The notes beneath the pieces were generated by a model that was given only the letters and a program-made list of their open reading frames with translations, had not been told where the DNA came from and did not search any database. The translations under genes were made by a program, and so were the position numbers. From assembly GCA_021798915.1 (NCBI GenBank), contig JAJZBM010000002.1:124001-188000 (forward strand): DNA of 64,000 nt. The letters run 5' to 3'. Shown here one piece after another: positions 1 to 8,566 of this stretch (its first letter is position 1; each line of letters begins with the position of its first letter). Source of the DNA: Pseudomonadota bacterium. GTDB lineage: Bacteria > Pseudomonadota > Alphaproteobacteria > Acetobacterales > Acetobacteraceae.

Positions 1-568
1 CCGGCGCCTCCAAAAGCGCCTGCTTCTCCGGCGGCGGAAACGGGCAGATCATGCAGAGGGTGACGACCAGTTCCTCGGCCGGCATCGCCGCGATGGTGTT
101 CCAGTTCACGTCATAGCGCTGGCGGGCGAAATAGGGGCGGAGACGCGCGGCGAGGGCGTCGCGGTCCAGATCCCGCCCCGGCCAGGGCACGAGATCACCG
201 GCATGGGCGGAAAAATCCGCCCGCACCCGGCGATAGCCGCGCCGCATCGGCGCTTCCTCGGCGACCGTAAAACGGCTGACGCCGGTGAGCGTGATGAGAT
301 AGCGCCCGTCCCCGGTCTCGCTGAACGAGGAGAGGCGCCCGAGGCAGCCGACACGATAGAGCGCCGGGCCGTTCGCCGTCGCCGGGCGGGCGCGGTCGGG
401 CTGGATCATGCCGAAGAACCGGCCCATCGCCAGCGCGTCCTCGACCAGCGCCAGATAGCGTGGCTCGAAAATATTGAGCGGCAGCCGCCCGCGCGGCAGG
501 AGGAGGGCGCCGGTCAGGGGAAAGACCGGAAATTCCTCCGGCAAGCCGGCGGGCGGGGCTGCGCGCAT
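1..568 (-). CDS. LON substrate-binding (N-terminal) domain protein, C-terminus cut by window edge
   Basis: Translating the minus strand from an ATG at 568 gives an open frame running off the window edge. The product begins MRAAPPAGLPEEFPVFPLTG and continues with PRGRLPLNIFEPRYLALVEDAL, the typical opening of the LON/PUA-like substrate-binding domain found alone in small bacterial proteins without the Lon ATPase or protease. About 189 residues are visible and no stop is reached. The gene starts only 6 nt after the stop of the upstream thioredoxin-like gene, so the two are probably one transcript. This pairing is common in alphaproteobacteria. A role in protein quality control is inferred from the domain; no catalytic residues are expected. 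Confidence 0.85.
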   Translation of the reverse strand, partial: MRAAPPAGLPEEFPVFPLTGALLLPRGRLPLNIFEPRYLALVEDALAMGRFFGMIQPDRARPATANGPALYRVGCLGRLSSFSETGDGRYLITLTGVSRFTVAEEAPMRRGYRRVRADFSAHAGDLVPWPGRDLDRDALAARLRPYFARQRYDVNWNTIAAMPAEELVVTLCMICPFPPPEKQALLEAP

Positions 569-574
569 CGCCGC

Positions 575-1525
575 TCAGCGGAACAGGAGGGCGGAGAGTT
601 TGCGCCGCGCCGCCATCGTCGCCGGGTCGTCCATGCCCCAGGCGGCGAAGAATTTCAGCAATTGCAGCCGCGCCGCATCCTCCCTCCAGCCCGGCTGGCG
701 GCGGATGATTTCGAGCAGGGAATCGGCCGCCGCTTCCCGTTCGCCGAGCACCGCCTGCGCGGTCGCGAGCGCGAAGCGGGCCTCATGATCGGCGGGGTCG
801 GCCTTGAGGCGGGCGCGGTGGCTCTCGATCGCCGCCGCCGCCTTGCGGCCTTCGCTGGCAAGGGCGAGCGCGCTTTTGGCCCCGAGGATCTCGGCGTGCT
901 CGGCCAGCGAATCCGGCACCCGGGCGAGCGTCTGGTTTGCCTCCTCCTCCTCGCCGAGCGCGGTGAGCGCGCGGATCAGCCCGCCCCAGCCGGCGGCGTT
1001 TTCCGGCTCCTCGGCGAGGAGCGCGCTGAACAGATCGGCCGCCCCGGCGCCATCCCCCGCCTCCAGCGCCGCTTTCGCCTCGGCCAGCAGATCGGCCGCC
1101 GGCATCGCGCCGCCAGCCTGTTTCAGCAGGGTCTCGACGAAGCGCTTGACCTCCGATTCCGGTAACGCCCCCTGAAACAGATCGGCGATCTGCCCCTGCC
1201 AGAAGGCGGCGACGGTCGGCACCGATTGCAGCGGCAGGCCGAGCTGGGCGAGTTGCTGCACCAGCGACTGGTTTTTGTCGATGTCGATCTTGACCAGCTT
1301 GATCCGCCCACCGGCGGCGCGGGTGACTTTTTCGAGCGTCGGGGTGAGCTGGCGGCAGGGGCCGCACCAGGTCGCCCAGAAATCGACCAGAACCGGCATT
1401 TGCCGCGATGCCTCGATGACGTCGCGCATGAAGGTGCGCTGATCGCCATCGACGATCATCTCCGCGCCGGCGCCGGGCGGCGCCCCCGTTGCGGCGGCGC
1501 GCCGCCCCTCTCCGATCAGTTCCAT
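575..1525 (-). CDS. Thioredoxin-fold co-chaperone with TPR-like C-terminus (YbbN/CnoX type)
   Basis: The 316-residue protein has an N-terminal thioredoxin domain with the active-site motif WCGPC (Cys54 and Cys57) and the cis-proline region SVPT. Its Ala/Glu-rich helical C-terminal half looks like the TPR repeats of YbbN (CnoX), a holdase that can protect clients under oxidative stress. Most alphaproteobacterial relatives have this architecture. The ATG at 1525 is chosen because AAGGA lies about 10 nt upstream; a start at 1582 would add 19 unconserved residues. The adjacent downstream LON-domain gene supports a quality-control operon. The intact CxxC means disulfide chemistry remains possible. 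Confidence 0.88.
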   Translation of the reverse strand: MELIGEGRRAAATGAPPGAGAEMIVDGDQRTFMRDVIEASRQMPVLVDFWATWCGPCRQLTPTLEKVTRAAGGRIKLVKIDIDKNQSLVQQLAQLGLPLQSVPTVAAFWQGQIADLFQGALPESEVKRFVETLLKQAGGAMPAADLLAEAKAALEAGDGAGAADLFSALLAEEPENAAGWGGLIRALTALGEEEEANQTLARVPDSLAEHAEILGAKSALALASEGRKAAAAIESHRARLKADPADHEARFALATAQAVLGEREAAADSLLEIIRRQPGWREDAARLQLLKFFAAWGMDDPATMAARRKLSALLFR

Positions 1526-1611
1526 GGTCGCAGCATCCTTGTTCGCGGGTTGTCGCAAATCCGATGGCGCATCATATGGCACGAAACCGCGTCTTCGCCA
1601 TCAGCCGGGCG

Positions 1612-2223
1612 TCAGGGCGCCGGGAAAGCTCTAAAGCTCTGCACAACGTCGTGGGCGCCCTCGGCGATCATCTTGAGCGCGACATAGAGCACGATCAGCC
1701 AGCCGATCCAGGCGAGCCGCGGATAACGCGCCAGCAGGCGGGCGACGAGGTCGGTCGCGAAGGCCATCAGCACGACGCCGAGGGCGAGGCCGGCGACCAG
1801 CACGACGCGGCTGTTCGCCGCTGCCCCGGCGACGGCGAGCACATTGTCGAGGCTCATCGAGAGGTCGGCGAGAATGATCCGCAGCAGGGCCTGGGGCAGC
1901 GTTTTTGCCGCCGGCATGGCCGCGCCGCCGGCCACCGGGTGGCGCAGCTCGCGATACATCTTCCACGAAACCCAGAGCAGCAGCAGCCCACCGGCGAGGG
2001 TGAGGCCGATGATGGCGAGCAGCCGCAGCGCGACCAGCCCGCCGAGGATGCGCAACCCCGTGGCGGCGGCGATGCCGAGCAGAATCGCCCGCCGCCGTGA
2101 CGCCACCGGCAGGCCATTGACCGCGAGGCCGATGACGATGGCATTGTCGGCGGCGAGGACGAGATCGATCGCCGCGACCTCGATGAGCGCGATCAGCGCC
2201 GGCAGGAATTCGGCTGGGGTCAT
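1612..2223 (-). CDS. TerC/YjbE-family integral membrane protein
   Basis: The 203-residue protein is highly hydrophobic, with about six or seven membrane segments. It carries the two hallmark acidic motifs of the TerC family: AADNAIVIG (Asp26, Asn27) in the first segment and LADLSMSLDN (Asp120, Asp126, Asn127) in a later one. Family members are implicated in metal ion handling, such as manganese efflux by MntE/YceF-like or Alx-type proteins. The short form here matches the YjbE branch. It stands alone on the minus strand, divergent from purB across 116 nt. The transported ion cannot be read from the sequence. Confidence 0.88.
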   Translation of the reverse strand: MTPAEFLPALIALIEVAAIDLVLAADNAIVIGLAVNGLPVASRRRAILLGIAAATGLRILGGLVALRLLAIIGLTLAGGLLLLWVSWKMYRELRHPVAGGAAMPAAKTLPQALLRIILADLSMSLDNVLAVAGAAANSRVVLVAGLALGVVLMAFATDLVARLLARYPRLAWIGWLIVLYVALKMIAEGAHDVVQSFRAFPAP

Positions 2224-2339
2224 CGCGGCTCCGGGCCGAGGCGTTGCAGGGTTGCGGCAAGCGGGGTTGTCAGGCGCCGCGCGGGAAGCTAGGGGCGAGG
2301 GAGGTTCTGATCCTCGCTCGTTTGGGATAACTGGAAATC

Positions 2340-3692
2340 ATGGTTCCACGCTATACCCGCCCGGCGATGGCCGCGATCTGGGCGCCGGAGAACCGCTATC
2401 GCATCTGGTTCGAGATCGAGGCGCTGGCCGCCGAGGCGATGGCGGCGATCGGCGATATCCCAGAAGACGCGGCACGCGCCATCCGCACCCGTGGCTCGCC
2501 GCGCGTCGCCGCGATCACCGAAGCCGATCTCGCCCGCATCGAGGCGATCGAACAGGAGACCCGCCACGACGTCATCGCCTTCCTCACCTGGCTCGCCGAG
2601 GCGGTGGGGCCGGAGGCGCGGTTCGTCCATCTCGGCATGACTTCCTCGGACGTGCTCGATACCTGCCTCGCGGTGCAGCTCACGCAGGCGACCGATCTCC
2701 TGCTCGCCGATCTCGATCTCGTGCTGGCGGCGCTCGCGCGGCGAGCGTTTGAACACAAGACGACGCTCACCATCGGCCGCAGCCACGGCATCCATGCCGA
2801 GCCGACCAGCTTCGGCCTCAAGCTCGCCGGGCATTACGCCGAATTCGCCCGCAACCGCGCCCGCCTCCTTGCCGCGCGGGCCGAAATCGCGACCTGCGCG
2901 ATCTCCGGCGCGGTCGGCACCTATGCCCATGTCGATCCCCGGGTCGAGGCCTTCGTCGCCGAGAAGCTCGGCCTCACGGTCGAGCCGGTTTCGACCCAGA
3001 TCATCCCGCGCGATCGCCATGCCGCCTATTTCTGCACCCTCGCGGTGATCGCGAGCGGCATCGAGCGGCTGGCGACCGAGGTGCGTCACCTCCAGCGGAG
3101 CGAGGTGCGCGAGGCCGAGGAGTTCTTCCATCCCGGCCAGAAGGGCTCCTCCGCCATGCCGCATAAGCGCAACCCGGTGCTGAGCGAGAATCTCACCGGC
3201 CTCGCGCGCCTGGTGCGTGGCTATGCGCTGCCGGCGTTGGAGAATGTCGCGCTGTGGCATGAGCGCGATATCAGCCATTCCTCGGTCGAGCGGGTGATCG
3301 CCCCGGATGCGACGATCGGGCTCGATTTCGCGCTGACACGGCTCGCCGGGATGATGGAGAAGCTGGTCATCCATCCCGCCCGCATGCAGGCCAATCTCGA
3401 TGCTCTCGGTGGCGTCGTCCATAGCGGCGAGGTGCTGCTCGCGCTGGCTCGCGCCGGGCTCTCGCGGGAGGCGGCCTATGCGGTGGTGCAGCGCAACGCC
3501 ATGGCGACCTGGGAGGCGCTCGGCACGGCGGGGGCGAAGACCTTCCGCGAAAACCTTGTCGCCGATCCCGAGGTCGCGGGCAGGGTGCCGGCTGCGGTGC
3601 TCGACGCGGCGCTGGATCCGGCGCTCCATCTCCGCACCATCGATACCGTGTTCGCCCGCGTTTTCGGGCCTGACCGCGCGAAAGGAGACTGA
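2340..3692 (+). CDS. purB: Adenylosuccinate lyase
   Basis: The 450-residue protein starts MVPRYTRPAMAAIWAPENRY, the usual PurB opening. It contains the fumarase/aspartase superfamily signature GSSAMPHKRNP near residues 268-278 and the TSSDVLDT motif near residue 100. It catalyses fumarate release from SAICAR and from adenylosuccinate, so it serves both de novo IMP synthesis and the AMP branch. It is the first gene of a plus-strand purine cluster. AAAGGAG inside its last codons serves as the ribosome site of the next gene, which begins 4 nt after the stop. Confidence 0.97.
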   Translation: MVPRYTRPAMAAIWAPENRYRIWFEIEALAAEAMAAIGDIPEDAARAIRTRGSPRVAAITEADLARIEAIEQETRHDVIAFLTWLAEAVGPEARFVHLGMTSSDVLDTCLAVQLTQATDLLLADLDLVLAALARRAFEHKTTLTIGRSHGIHAEPTSFGLKLAGHYAEFARNRARLLAARAEIATCAISGAVGTYAHVDPRVEAFVAEKLGLTVEPVSTQIIPRDRHAAYFCTLAVIASGIERLATEVRHLQRSEVREAEEFFHPGQKGSSAMPHKRNPVLSENLTGLARLVRGYALPALENVALWHERDISHSSVERVIAPDATIGLDFALTRLAGMMEKLVIHPARMQANLDALGGVVHSGEVLLALARAGLSREAAYAVVQRNAMATWEALGTAGAKTFRENLVADPEVAGRVPAAVLDAALDPALHLRTIDTVFARVFGPDRAKGD

Positions 3693-3696
3693 GCCG

Positions 3697-4428
3697 GTGT
3701 GTACCCTGGTCGTCCTCCATCGCCCCGGCCATGCCTGGCCGCTGCTGCTCGCTGCCAATCGCGACGAAATGCTCGACCGCGCCTGGGACGCGCCGGGGGC
3801 GCACTGGCCACGGCTTCCCGGCGTGATCGGCGGGCGCGACCATCTCGCCGGCGGCACCTGGCTCGCCATCAACCGTGCCGGCGTGATCGCTGCGGTGCTC
3901 AACCGCCAGGGCAGTCTCGGCCCCAAGCTCGGCAAACGGAGCCGGGGCGAATTGCCGCTGCTGGCACTGGCCGAGGACAGCGCCGAAGCCGCTGCCGCCG
4001 CGATCATTCGGCTCGATGCCGGGGAATGGCGGCGCTTCAACATGGTGATCGCCGATCGCACCGGCGCCTATTTCGTCCGTGGCCTCGCGACCGGCCTGCC
4101 TCACGCCGAGCGCCTCGCGCCGGGTCTTGCGATGGTCACCGCACGCGACCCCAATGATCTCACCAGCCCGCGCGTTGCCCGCCATCTGCCGCGCCTCGCG
4201 GCGGCGCAGGCGCCGGTCCCGCCCGATGACTGGGAGAGCTGGCGGACCATTCTCGCCGACCGGTCCGGGGCGGTCGAAAGCCAGTTCACCATCGCGCCCC
4301 AGGGCGGCTTCGGCACCGTCTCCTCCTCGCTGCTGGCGTTGCCGGAGGATGGCGCCCCGGTCTGGCTGTTCGCGCCGGGCCCGCCGGATATCGCCGCTTT
4401 CACCCCGGTCGCGCTGGGGGCGGCATAA
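3697..4428 (+). CDS. NRDE (TANGO2-type) family protein
   Basis: A GTG start at 3697 is preceded at 9 nt by AAAGGAG. It gives a 243-residue protein beginning M-C-T-L-V-V and carrying [10 protein letters not shown] near residue 20, the NRDE motif that names the family. Cys2 becomes the N-terminal residue if the initiator Met is removed, as in Ntn-type hydrolase folds. Bacterial NRDE proteins and the eukaryotic homologue TANGO2 have no settled biochemical role; haem and lipid handling have been proposed. It lies between purB and purC on the same strand, so co-expression with purine genes is likely, though a purine role is unproven. Confidence 0.85.
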   Translation: MCTLVVLHRPGHAWPLLLAANRDEMLDRAWDAPGAHWPRLPGVIGGRDHLAGGTWLAINRAGVIAAVLNRQGSLGPKLGKRSRGELPLLALAEDSAEAAAAAIIRLDAGEWRRFNMVIADRTGAYFVRGLATGLPHAERLAPGLAMVTARDPNDLTSPRVARHLPRLAAAQAPVPPDDWESWRTILADRSGAVESQFTIAPQGGFGTVSSSLLALPEDGAPVWLFAPGPPDIAAFTPVALGAA

Positions 4429-4502
4429 GGCGGTCTTTGCGCGCTGGCGGCGCGGCGGTATACCGAAAGCGCCGGGGTCTCGCGGCACAAGGAAGGACAA
4501 TC

Positions 4503-5267
4503 ATGGCGCGGCGGCGGCAAATCTACGAAGGCAAAGCGAAAATCCTGTTCGAGGGGCCGGAACCCGGCACCCTGGTGCAGTATTTCAAGGACGACGCGAC
4601 CGCCTTCAACGCCCAGAAGAAAGGCGTCATCACCGGCAAGGGCGTGCTCAATAACCGCATCAGCGAGTATCTGATGCTGCGCCTCGCCGAGGTCGGCATT
4701 CCCAACCATTTCATCCGCCGCCTCAACATGCGCGAGCAATTGGTGCGCGAGGTCGAGATCATTCCGCTCGAGGTGGTGGTGCGCAACGTCGCTGCCGGCA
4801 GCCTGTCCGCGCGGCTCGGCATTGCCGAGGGCACCCGCCTGCCGCGCTCGATCATCGAATTTTATTACAAGAACGATGCCCTCAACGACCCGATGGTGGC
4901 CGAGGAGCACATCACCGCCTTCGGCTGGGCGGCGCCGCAGGATCTCGACGACATCATCGCGCTCACCCTCCGGGCCAATGATTTCCTCTCCGGCCTGTTT
5001 CTCGGCGTCGGCATCCTGCTGGTCGATTTCAAGCTCGAATTCGGCCGGCTCTGGGAGAACGAGGAGATGCGGATCATCCTCGCCGACGAGATCAGCCCCG
5101 ATAATTGCCGCCTCTGGGATGCCAAGACCAACGAGAAGATGGACAAGGACCGCTTCCGCCGCGACCTCGGCAAGGTCGAGGAGGCCTATCAGGAGGTCGC
5201 GCGCCGGCTCGGCATCATGCCCGAGGCCGGCTCACGCGATCTCAAGGGGCCGGAGACGATGCAGTAG
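4503..5267 (+). CDS. purC: SAICAR synthetase
   Basis: The 254-residue protein has the size and the motifs of phosphoribosylaminoimidazole-succinocarboxamide synthase. It opens with [16 protein letters not shown] and contains [26 protein letters not shown] and VDFKLEFG, which form the ATP- and CAIR-binding site. It ligates aspartate to CAIR in an ATP-dependent step, and the product then passes to PurB. The ATG at 4503 follows GGAAGGACA. It is followed 16 nt downstream by purS. It is a standard housekeeping purine gene. Confidence 0.97.
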   Translation: MARRRQIYEGKAKILFEGPEPGTLVQYFKDDATAFNAQKKGVITGKGVLNNRISEYLMLRLAEVGIPNHFIRRLNMREQLVREVEIIPLEVVVRNVAAGSLSARLGIAEGTRLPRSIIEFYYKNDALNDPMVAEEHITAFGWAAPQDLDDIIALTLRANDFLSGLFLGVGILLVDFKLEFGRLWENEEMRIILADEISPDNCRLWDAKTNEKMDKDRFRRDLGKVEEAYQEVARRLGIMPEAGSRDLKGPETMQ

Positions 5268-5283
5268 GTATAAGGGGCGGGTG

Positions 5284-5529
5284 ATGAAGGCGATCGTCAC
5301 GGTGATGCTGAAGGAGGGCGTGCTCGACCCGCAAGGCAAGGCGATCGCCCAGGCGTTGCACGGTTTGGGCTTCGCCGCGGTCGAAGACGTGCGGGCGGGC
5401 AAGGTGATCGAGATCGAGATTGATGAGACCGATCCCGAAAAAGCCCATGCCCTGGCGTCCGAGATGGCGCGCAAGCTGCTCGCCAATCTGGTGATTGAAC
5501 GGTTTTCGGTGCGGATGGAGGCGTCTTGA
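5284..5529 (+). CDS. purS: FGAM synthetase subunit PurS
   Basis: This is an 81-residue protein (MKAIVTVMLKEGVLDPQGKA...) typical of PurS, the small dimeric subunit that bridges PurQ and small-type PurL in formylglycinamidine ribonucleotide synthetase. It has the conserved pattern V-L-D-P-Q-G-x-A and the closing strand VIERFSVRME. The start may be GTG at 5281 or ATG at 5284; the ATG is preferred. Its stop codon TGA overlaps the ATG of the next gene. That next gene is not the expected purQ but a small secreted protein, so the usual purS-purQ coupling is interrupted. Confidence 0.94.
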   Translation: MKAIVTVMLKEGVLDPQGKAIAQALHGLGFAAVEDVRAGKVIEIEIDETDPEKAHALASEMARKLLANLVIERFSVRMEAS

Positions 5530-5867
5530 TGCGATCTCTGCTGGTTCTCGTGGTGCTGCTCGGGGGTGTGATGCTGTTCGCTTCCAGACCCGCTCAGGCC
5601 GGGTTCATCAAGCGTGATTTTCTCCTCAATTCCTGCGCCTCCTCGGATGAGCAGCGCCTCGCCGACTGCACCGGCTATCTGATCGGCGTCACCGATACCA
5701 CCCAGAGCGAGGCCGGCAGCACCGTCTGCGTGCCGGCCGGGATTGCGATCCGCAATCTCCGCGACGCGGTCGTCTATTATCTTCGCGCCCATGCCAAGGG
5801 GCCGGATGGCGATGCGGCGCCCATGGTGCGCGCAGCACTGCGGTCGCTTTACCCCTGCAAAAAATGA
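5529..5867 (+). CDS. Rap1a/Tai-like small secreted protein between purS and purQ
   Basis: This 112-residue protein has a clear signal peptide (hydrophobic segment [14 protein letters not shown], predicted cleavage after RPAQA). The mature part contains [19 protein letters not shown], then VCVPAGI, a YLRAHA segment and a terminal RSLYPC. This cysteine pattern and order resemble the Rap1a/Tai family, whose founding members are periplasmic immunity proteins against type VI amidase effectors; many family members occur without any effector. It is translationally coupled on both sides (TGATG with purS, ATGA with purQ). No effector gene is visible. Family assignment is from recalled motifs and moderately certain; the function here is unknown. 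Confidence 0.7.
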   Translation: MRSLLVLVVLLGGVMLFASRPAQAGFIKRDFLLNSCASSDEQRLADCTGYLIGVTDTTQSEAGSTVCVPAGIAIRNLRDAVVYYLRAHAKGPDGDAAPMVRAALRSLYPCKK

Positions 5868-6556
5868 ACGCCGGCATCGTCCTCTTTCCCGGCATCAACC
5901 GCGAACGTGACATGGCGATCGCGCTCCAGCGCGCGAGCGGGCGGGCGCCACGCATGATCTGGCATCAGGAGAGCGATCTCACCGGGCTCGATCTCGTGGT
6001 GTTGCCGGGCGGGTTCAGCTATGGCGATTATCTGCGCTGTGGCGCCATGGCGGCGCATTCGCCGATCATGCGCGCGGTGCGGGCGTTCGCCGCCGCCGGC
6101 GGCCATGTGCTCGGCGTCTGCAACGGGTTTCAGATCCTGGTCGAGGCCGGGATGCTGCCCGGCGCCCTTCTGCGCAATGCCGGTTTGCGCTTTCTTTCGC
6201 GCGATTGCCATTTGCGGGTCGAGCGCGCCGATACCGCGTTCACCCGCGTCTACCAGAAGGGCGCGGTGTTCCGCGCGCCGATGGCGCATGGCGATGGCAA
6301 TTACTTCGCCGATGCCGACACCCTCGATCGGCTGGAGGGCGAGGGGCTGGTCGCCTTCCGCTACGCGACACCGGCGGGCGAATTGACGCCGGAGGCCAAT
6401 CCCAACGGCAGCGCGCGCGCGATCGCCGGCATTTTCTCGCCCAATCTCCGCATTCTCGGCCTGATGCCGCACCCCGAGGATCTGGTCGATCCGCAGCTCG
6501 GCGGCGAGGACGGAATGCCGCTGTTTGCCGGGCTGGCCGGGGCGTTCGCGACATGA
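5864..6556 (+). CDS. purQ: FGAM synthetase glutaminase subunit PurQ
   Basis: The 230-residue protein is a class I glutamine amidotransferase. It has the nucleophile motif GVCNGFQ (Cys86), the oxyanion region [13 protein letters not shown] and the C-terminal histidine-glutamate pair in LMPHPED. It releases ammonia from glutamine and channels it to PurL with PurS as bridge. The ATG overlaps the preceding stop (ATGA), and its own TGA overlaps the ATG of the following ATPase gene. The ATPase gene has therefore entered the operon with full translational coupling. Confidence 0.97.
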   Translation: MNAGIVLFPGINRERDMAIALQRASGRAPRMIWHQESDLTGLDLVVLPGGFSYGDYLRCGAMAAHSPIMRAVRAFAAAGGHVLGVCNGFQILVEAGMLPGALLRNAGLRFLSRDCHLRVERADTAFTRVYQKGAVFRAPMAHGDGNYFADADTLDRLEGEGLVAFRYATPAGELTPEANPNGSARAIAGIFSPNLRILGLMPHPEDLVDPQLGGEDGMPLFAGLAGAFAT

Positions 6557-7806
6557 GCCGGGGGCGGCCGCCGGACCGAAATGAAAGAGAACCGATCTCG
6601 GTGCCGCGGATCGAATCCCTCAAGGTGCGGAATTATCGCGCCCTGCAATCGATAGAGATCAAAGAACTCACGCCGATGACTGTGCTGCTCGGCCCCAATG
6701 GCAGCGGCAAATCGACGATTTTCGACGTATTCAATTTTCTTTCCGAATGTTTTCAACACGGGCTGCGCCACGCCTGGGATCGGCGCGGGCGGGCGCGGGA
6801 ACTTAAGACCCGGGGCGCGGATGGTGCCATTGAAATTGAAATAAAATACCGCGAGCGCCGGAAAACACCTCTCATCACTTATCGCCTCGCGATCGATGAG
6901 GAACGGAGCGGTCCTGTCGTTACGGAAGAATGGCTGCGATGGACGCGCGGTGGCGGCGGCCAGCCTTTCCGGTTTCTTGATTATAAAAGAGGGGTCGGAA
7001 AGGTTATCAGGGGTGAAGAGCCTGATGCAAAAGCCACCCGCATCGAGGTTCCTCTGCGTGCGCCCGATTTGATCGCCGTCAACACGCTCGGCCAGCTTGC
7101 CGAACATCCGCGCGTCGCGGCGCTCCGCGACTTCATCACCGACTGGTATGTTTCCTATCTTTCCATCGACGACGCACGGGGGCAGCCGGAAGCGGGACCG
7201 CAGGAGCGGCTGAGCAAGACCGGGGATAATCTGCCGAACGTCATCCAATACCTCCACGAACGCTATCCTGACCGCCTAGCCGAAATTTTCCACGTGCTTG
7301 CCGAGCGGGTGCCGCGCCTGGAAAAAGTTCTCGCGGAGGCGATGCCGGATGGAAGGTTGCTTCTACAGATCAAGGACGCGCCGTTCGACCGGCCGGTGCT
7401 GTCACGCTTCGTGTCCGACGGCACGCTCAAAATGCTCGCTTATCTCGTTTTACTCTATGATCCCAACCCGCCGCGCTTCATTGGCATCGAGGAGCCGGAG
7501 AATTTTCTCCATCCGCGATTGCTCGGGCCGCTGGCGGAGGAGTGCCGGCGCGCGAGCGAGCATTCCCAATTGCTCATCACCACCCATTCGCCGTTTTTTC
7601 TCGACGCGATGCAGCCGAAAGAAGTGCGTGTTCTCTATCGCGACGAGCAGGGCTATACCCAGGTCAAGCGCGCGTCTGATATTGAAAAAATCAAAGATTT
7701 TATCGATGCGGGCGCGCTGCTCGGGCAGCTTTGGAGCGAGGGGCATTTTGGGCTCGGTGATCCGCTGGTCCGTTCCGGGGCGCCGGAGAGCCGCCGGAAA
7801 TCCTGA
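6553..7806 (+). CDS. OLD-like AAA family ATPase (candidate defence-type module, gene 1)
   Basis: The protein has 417 residues if it starts at the ATG coupled to purQ; a start at GTG 6601, just before [14 protein letters not shown], is also possible. The N-terminus [13 protein letters not shown] followed by Walker [10 protein letters not shown] (residues 47-55) is typical of OLD/RecF-like ABC-class ATPases. [13 protein letters not shown] near residue 310 is the signature/Walker B region and [11 protein letters not shown] near 342 the His switch. The chain ends soon after, without the C-terminal TOPRIM nuclease domain of OLD. The next gene encodes a TOPRIM-like DUF4276 protein and overlaps by one base. 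Codons are visibly more AT-rich than in flanking pur genes, suggesting transfer. Function is inferred. Confidence 0.85.
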   Translation: MSRGRPPDRNEREPISVPRIESLKVRNYRALQSIEIKELTPMTVLLGPNGSGKSTIFDVFNFLSECFQHGLRHAWDRRGRARELKTRGADGAIEIEIKYRERRKTPLITYRLAIDEERSGPVVTEEWLRWTRGGGGQPFRFLDYKRGVGKVIRGEEPDAKATRIEVPLRAPDLIAVNTLGQLAEHPRVAALRDFITDWYVSYLSIDDARGQPEAGPQERLSKTGDNLPNVIQYLHERYPDRLAEIFHVLAERVPRLEKVLAEAMPDGRLLLQIKDAPFDRPVLSRFVSDGTLKMLAYLVLLYDPNPPRFIGIEEPENFLHPRLLGPLAEECRRASEHSQLLITTHSPFFLDAMQPKEVRVLYRDEQGYTQVKRASDIEKIKDFIDAGALLGQLWSEGHFGLGDPLVRSGAPESRRKS

Positions 7807-8402
7807 TGACAACGGAGCATTGGGAAATCCTGGTCGAAGAGGAATCGATGGAACGCGCTCTTTCGGCTGTTCTGCCCAAAATCATAGGCGCCGGAAGTTT
7901 TCGTATATACCGGCATCGTGGCAAACCAAGCTTGCTCGAGAATTTACCAAATCGTCTGCAAGGCTACGCGAAATTCTTACCATCTTCCCACAAGATCGTT
8001 GTTGTTGTTGACCGTGACAACGAAAATTGCGAAGAATTGAAGGCGCGTATCGAAGTCATGGCCCGAAACGCCGGTTTGCGGACCAAGCGCGATAATCGCG
8101 GGCCGGCGCAGGTTATCGTCCGCATTGCCATCGAGGAGCTGGAAGCCTGGTATTTCGGGGATTGGGCGGCGGTGCAGGCGGCCTATCCGAAAGCTCACAA
8201 GCCCACGCAGCATTGCCGCGCGCCGGATGCCATCAAGGGTGGAACCTGGGAAGCCTTCGAGCGTTGCATGAAAAAATCCGGCTATTTCGCCTCGGGTCTC
8301 AGGAAGATCGAGGCGGCGACGAAGATCGCCCCCTATATCGATCCCGGGCGCAACACGTCTCCGAGCTTTAAGGCCTTTTGCCGGGCAATGGAAAGGATAT
8401 GA
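7806..8402 (+). CDS. DUF4276 family protein, TOPRIM-like (candidate defence-type module, gene 2)
   Basis: The 198-residue protein matches the DUF4276 pattern. It opens with EILVEEESMERALSAVLP (acidic cluster at residues 11-13). A hydrophobic strand IVVVVDRDNENCEEL follows, with Asp69 and Asp71 as a DxD pair. Then come RIAIEELEAWYFGD, GGTWEAFERC and a closing IAPYIDPGRNTSPSF. The acid after strand 1 and the DxD after a later strand fit a TOPRIM metal site. Its ATG overlaps the ATPase stop (TGATG), so the two are made together. DUF4276 genes commonly sit beside such AAA ATPases. A nuclease or effector role is inferred from fold and pairing only. Base composition is AT-rich relative to neighbours. 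Confidence 0.85.
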   Translation: MTTEHWEILVEEESMERALSAVLPKIIGAGSFRIYRHRGKPSLLENLPNRLQGYAKFLPSSHKIVVVVDRDNENCEELKARIEVMARNAGLRTKRDNRGPAQVIVRIAIEELEAWYFGDWAAVQAAYPKAHKPTQHCRAPDAIKGGTWEAFERCMKKSGYFASGLRKIEAATKIAPYIDPGRNTSPSFKAFCRAMERI

Positions 8403-8407
8403 GAATT

Positions 8408-8544
8408 GTTCTTTTTTGAAAAAAAGAACCAAAAAACTTTTATCTGTTGGGCAGTGCCTGTGGCACTGCCCGCGCCGAGGCGGCGGGCAGCTCCGAGAAA
8501 ACGGGAAGAAAGTCTTTTTGCTTCTTTTTCTTCAGAAAAAGAAG
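8408..8544 (-). repeat. Modular palindromic repeat, copy A (II-III-I on the minus strand)
   Basis: Read on the minus strand, this gap holds all three hairpins of the family. Type II is 8509-8544, a 10-bp stem CTTCTTTTTC with loop TGAA. Type III is 8449-8471, a 10-bp stem GGGCAGTGCC with a 3-nt loop. Type I is 8408-8440, a 10-bp stem GTTCTTTTTT preceded by AAAGTTTTTTG. The 33-nt type I core is identical to copies B and C, and the 36-nt type II core is identical to copies C and G. It lies between the DUF4276 gene and purL; purL lacks a clear Shine-Dalgarno just downstream of it. Small open frames across it (for example 8416-8712) are spurious. Confidence 0.9.
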
Positions 8545-8566
8545 ACTCTTTTGACTGTTTCTGCTC

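Noticed and set aside
203-1165. A plus-strand 320-residue protein opposite the LON and thioredoxin genes
   Set aside because: It is the reverse of two well-supported minus-strand genes and has no recognisable domain.
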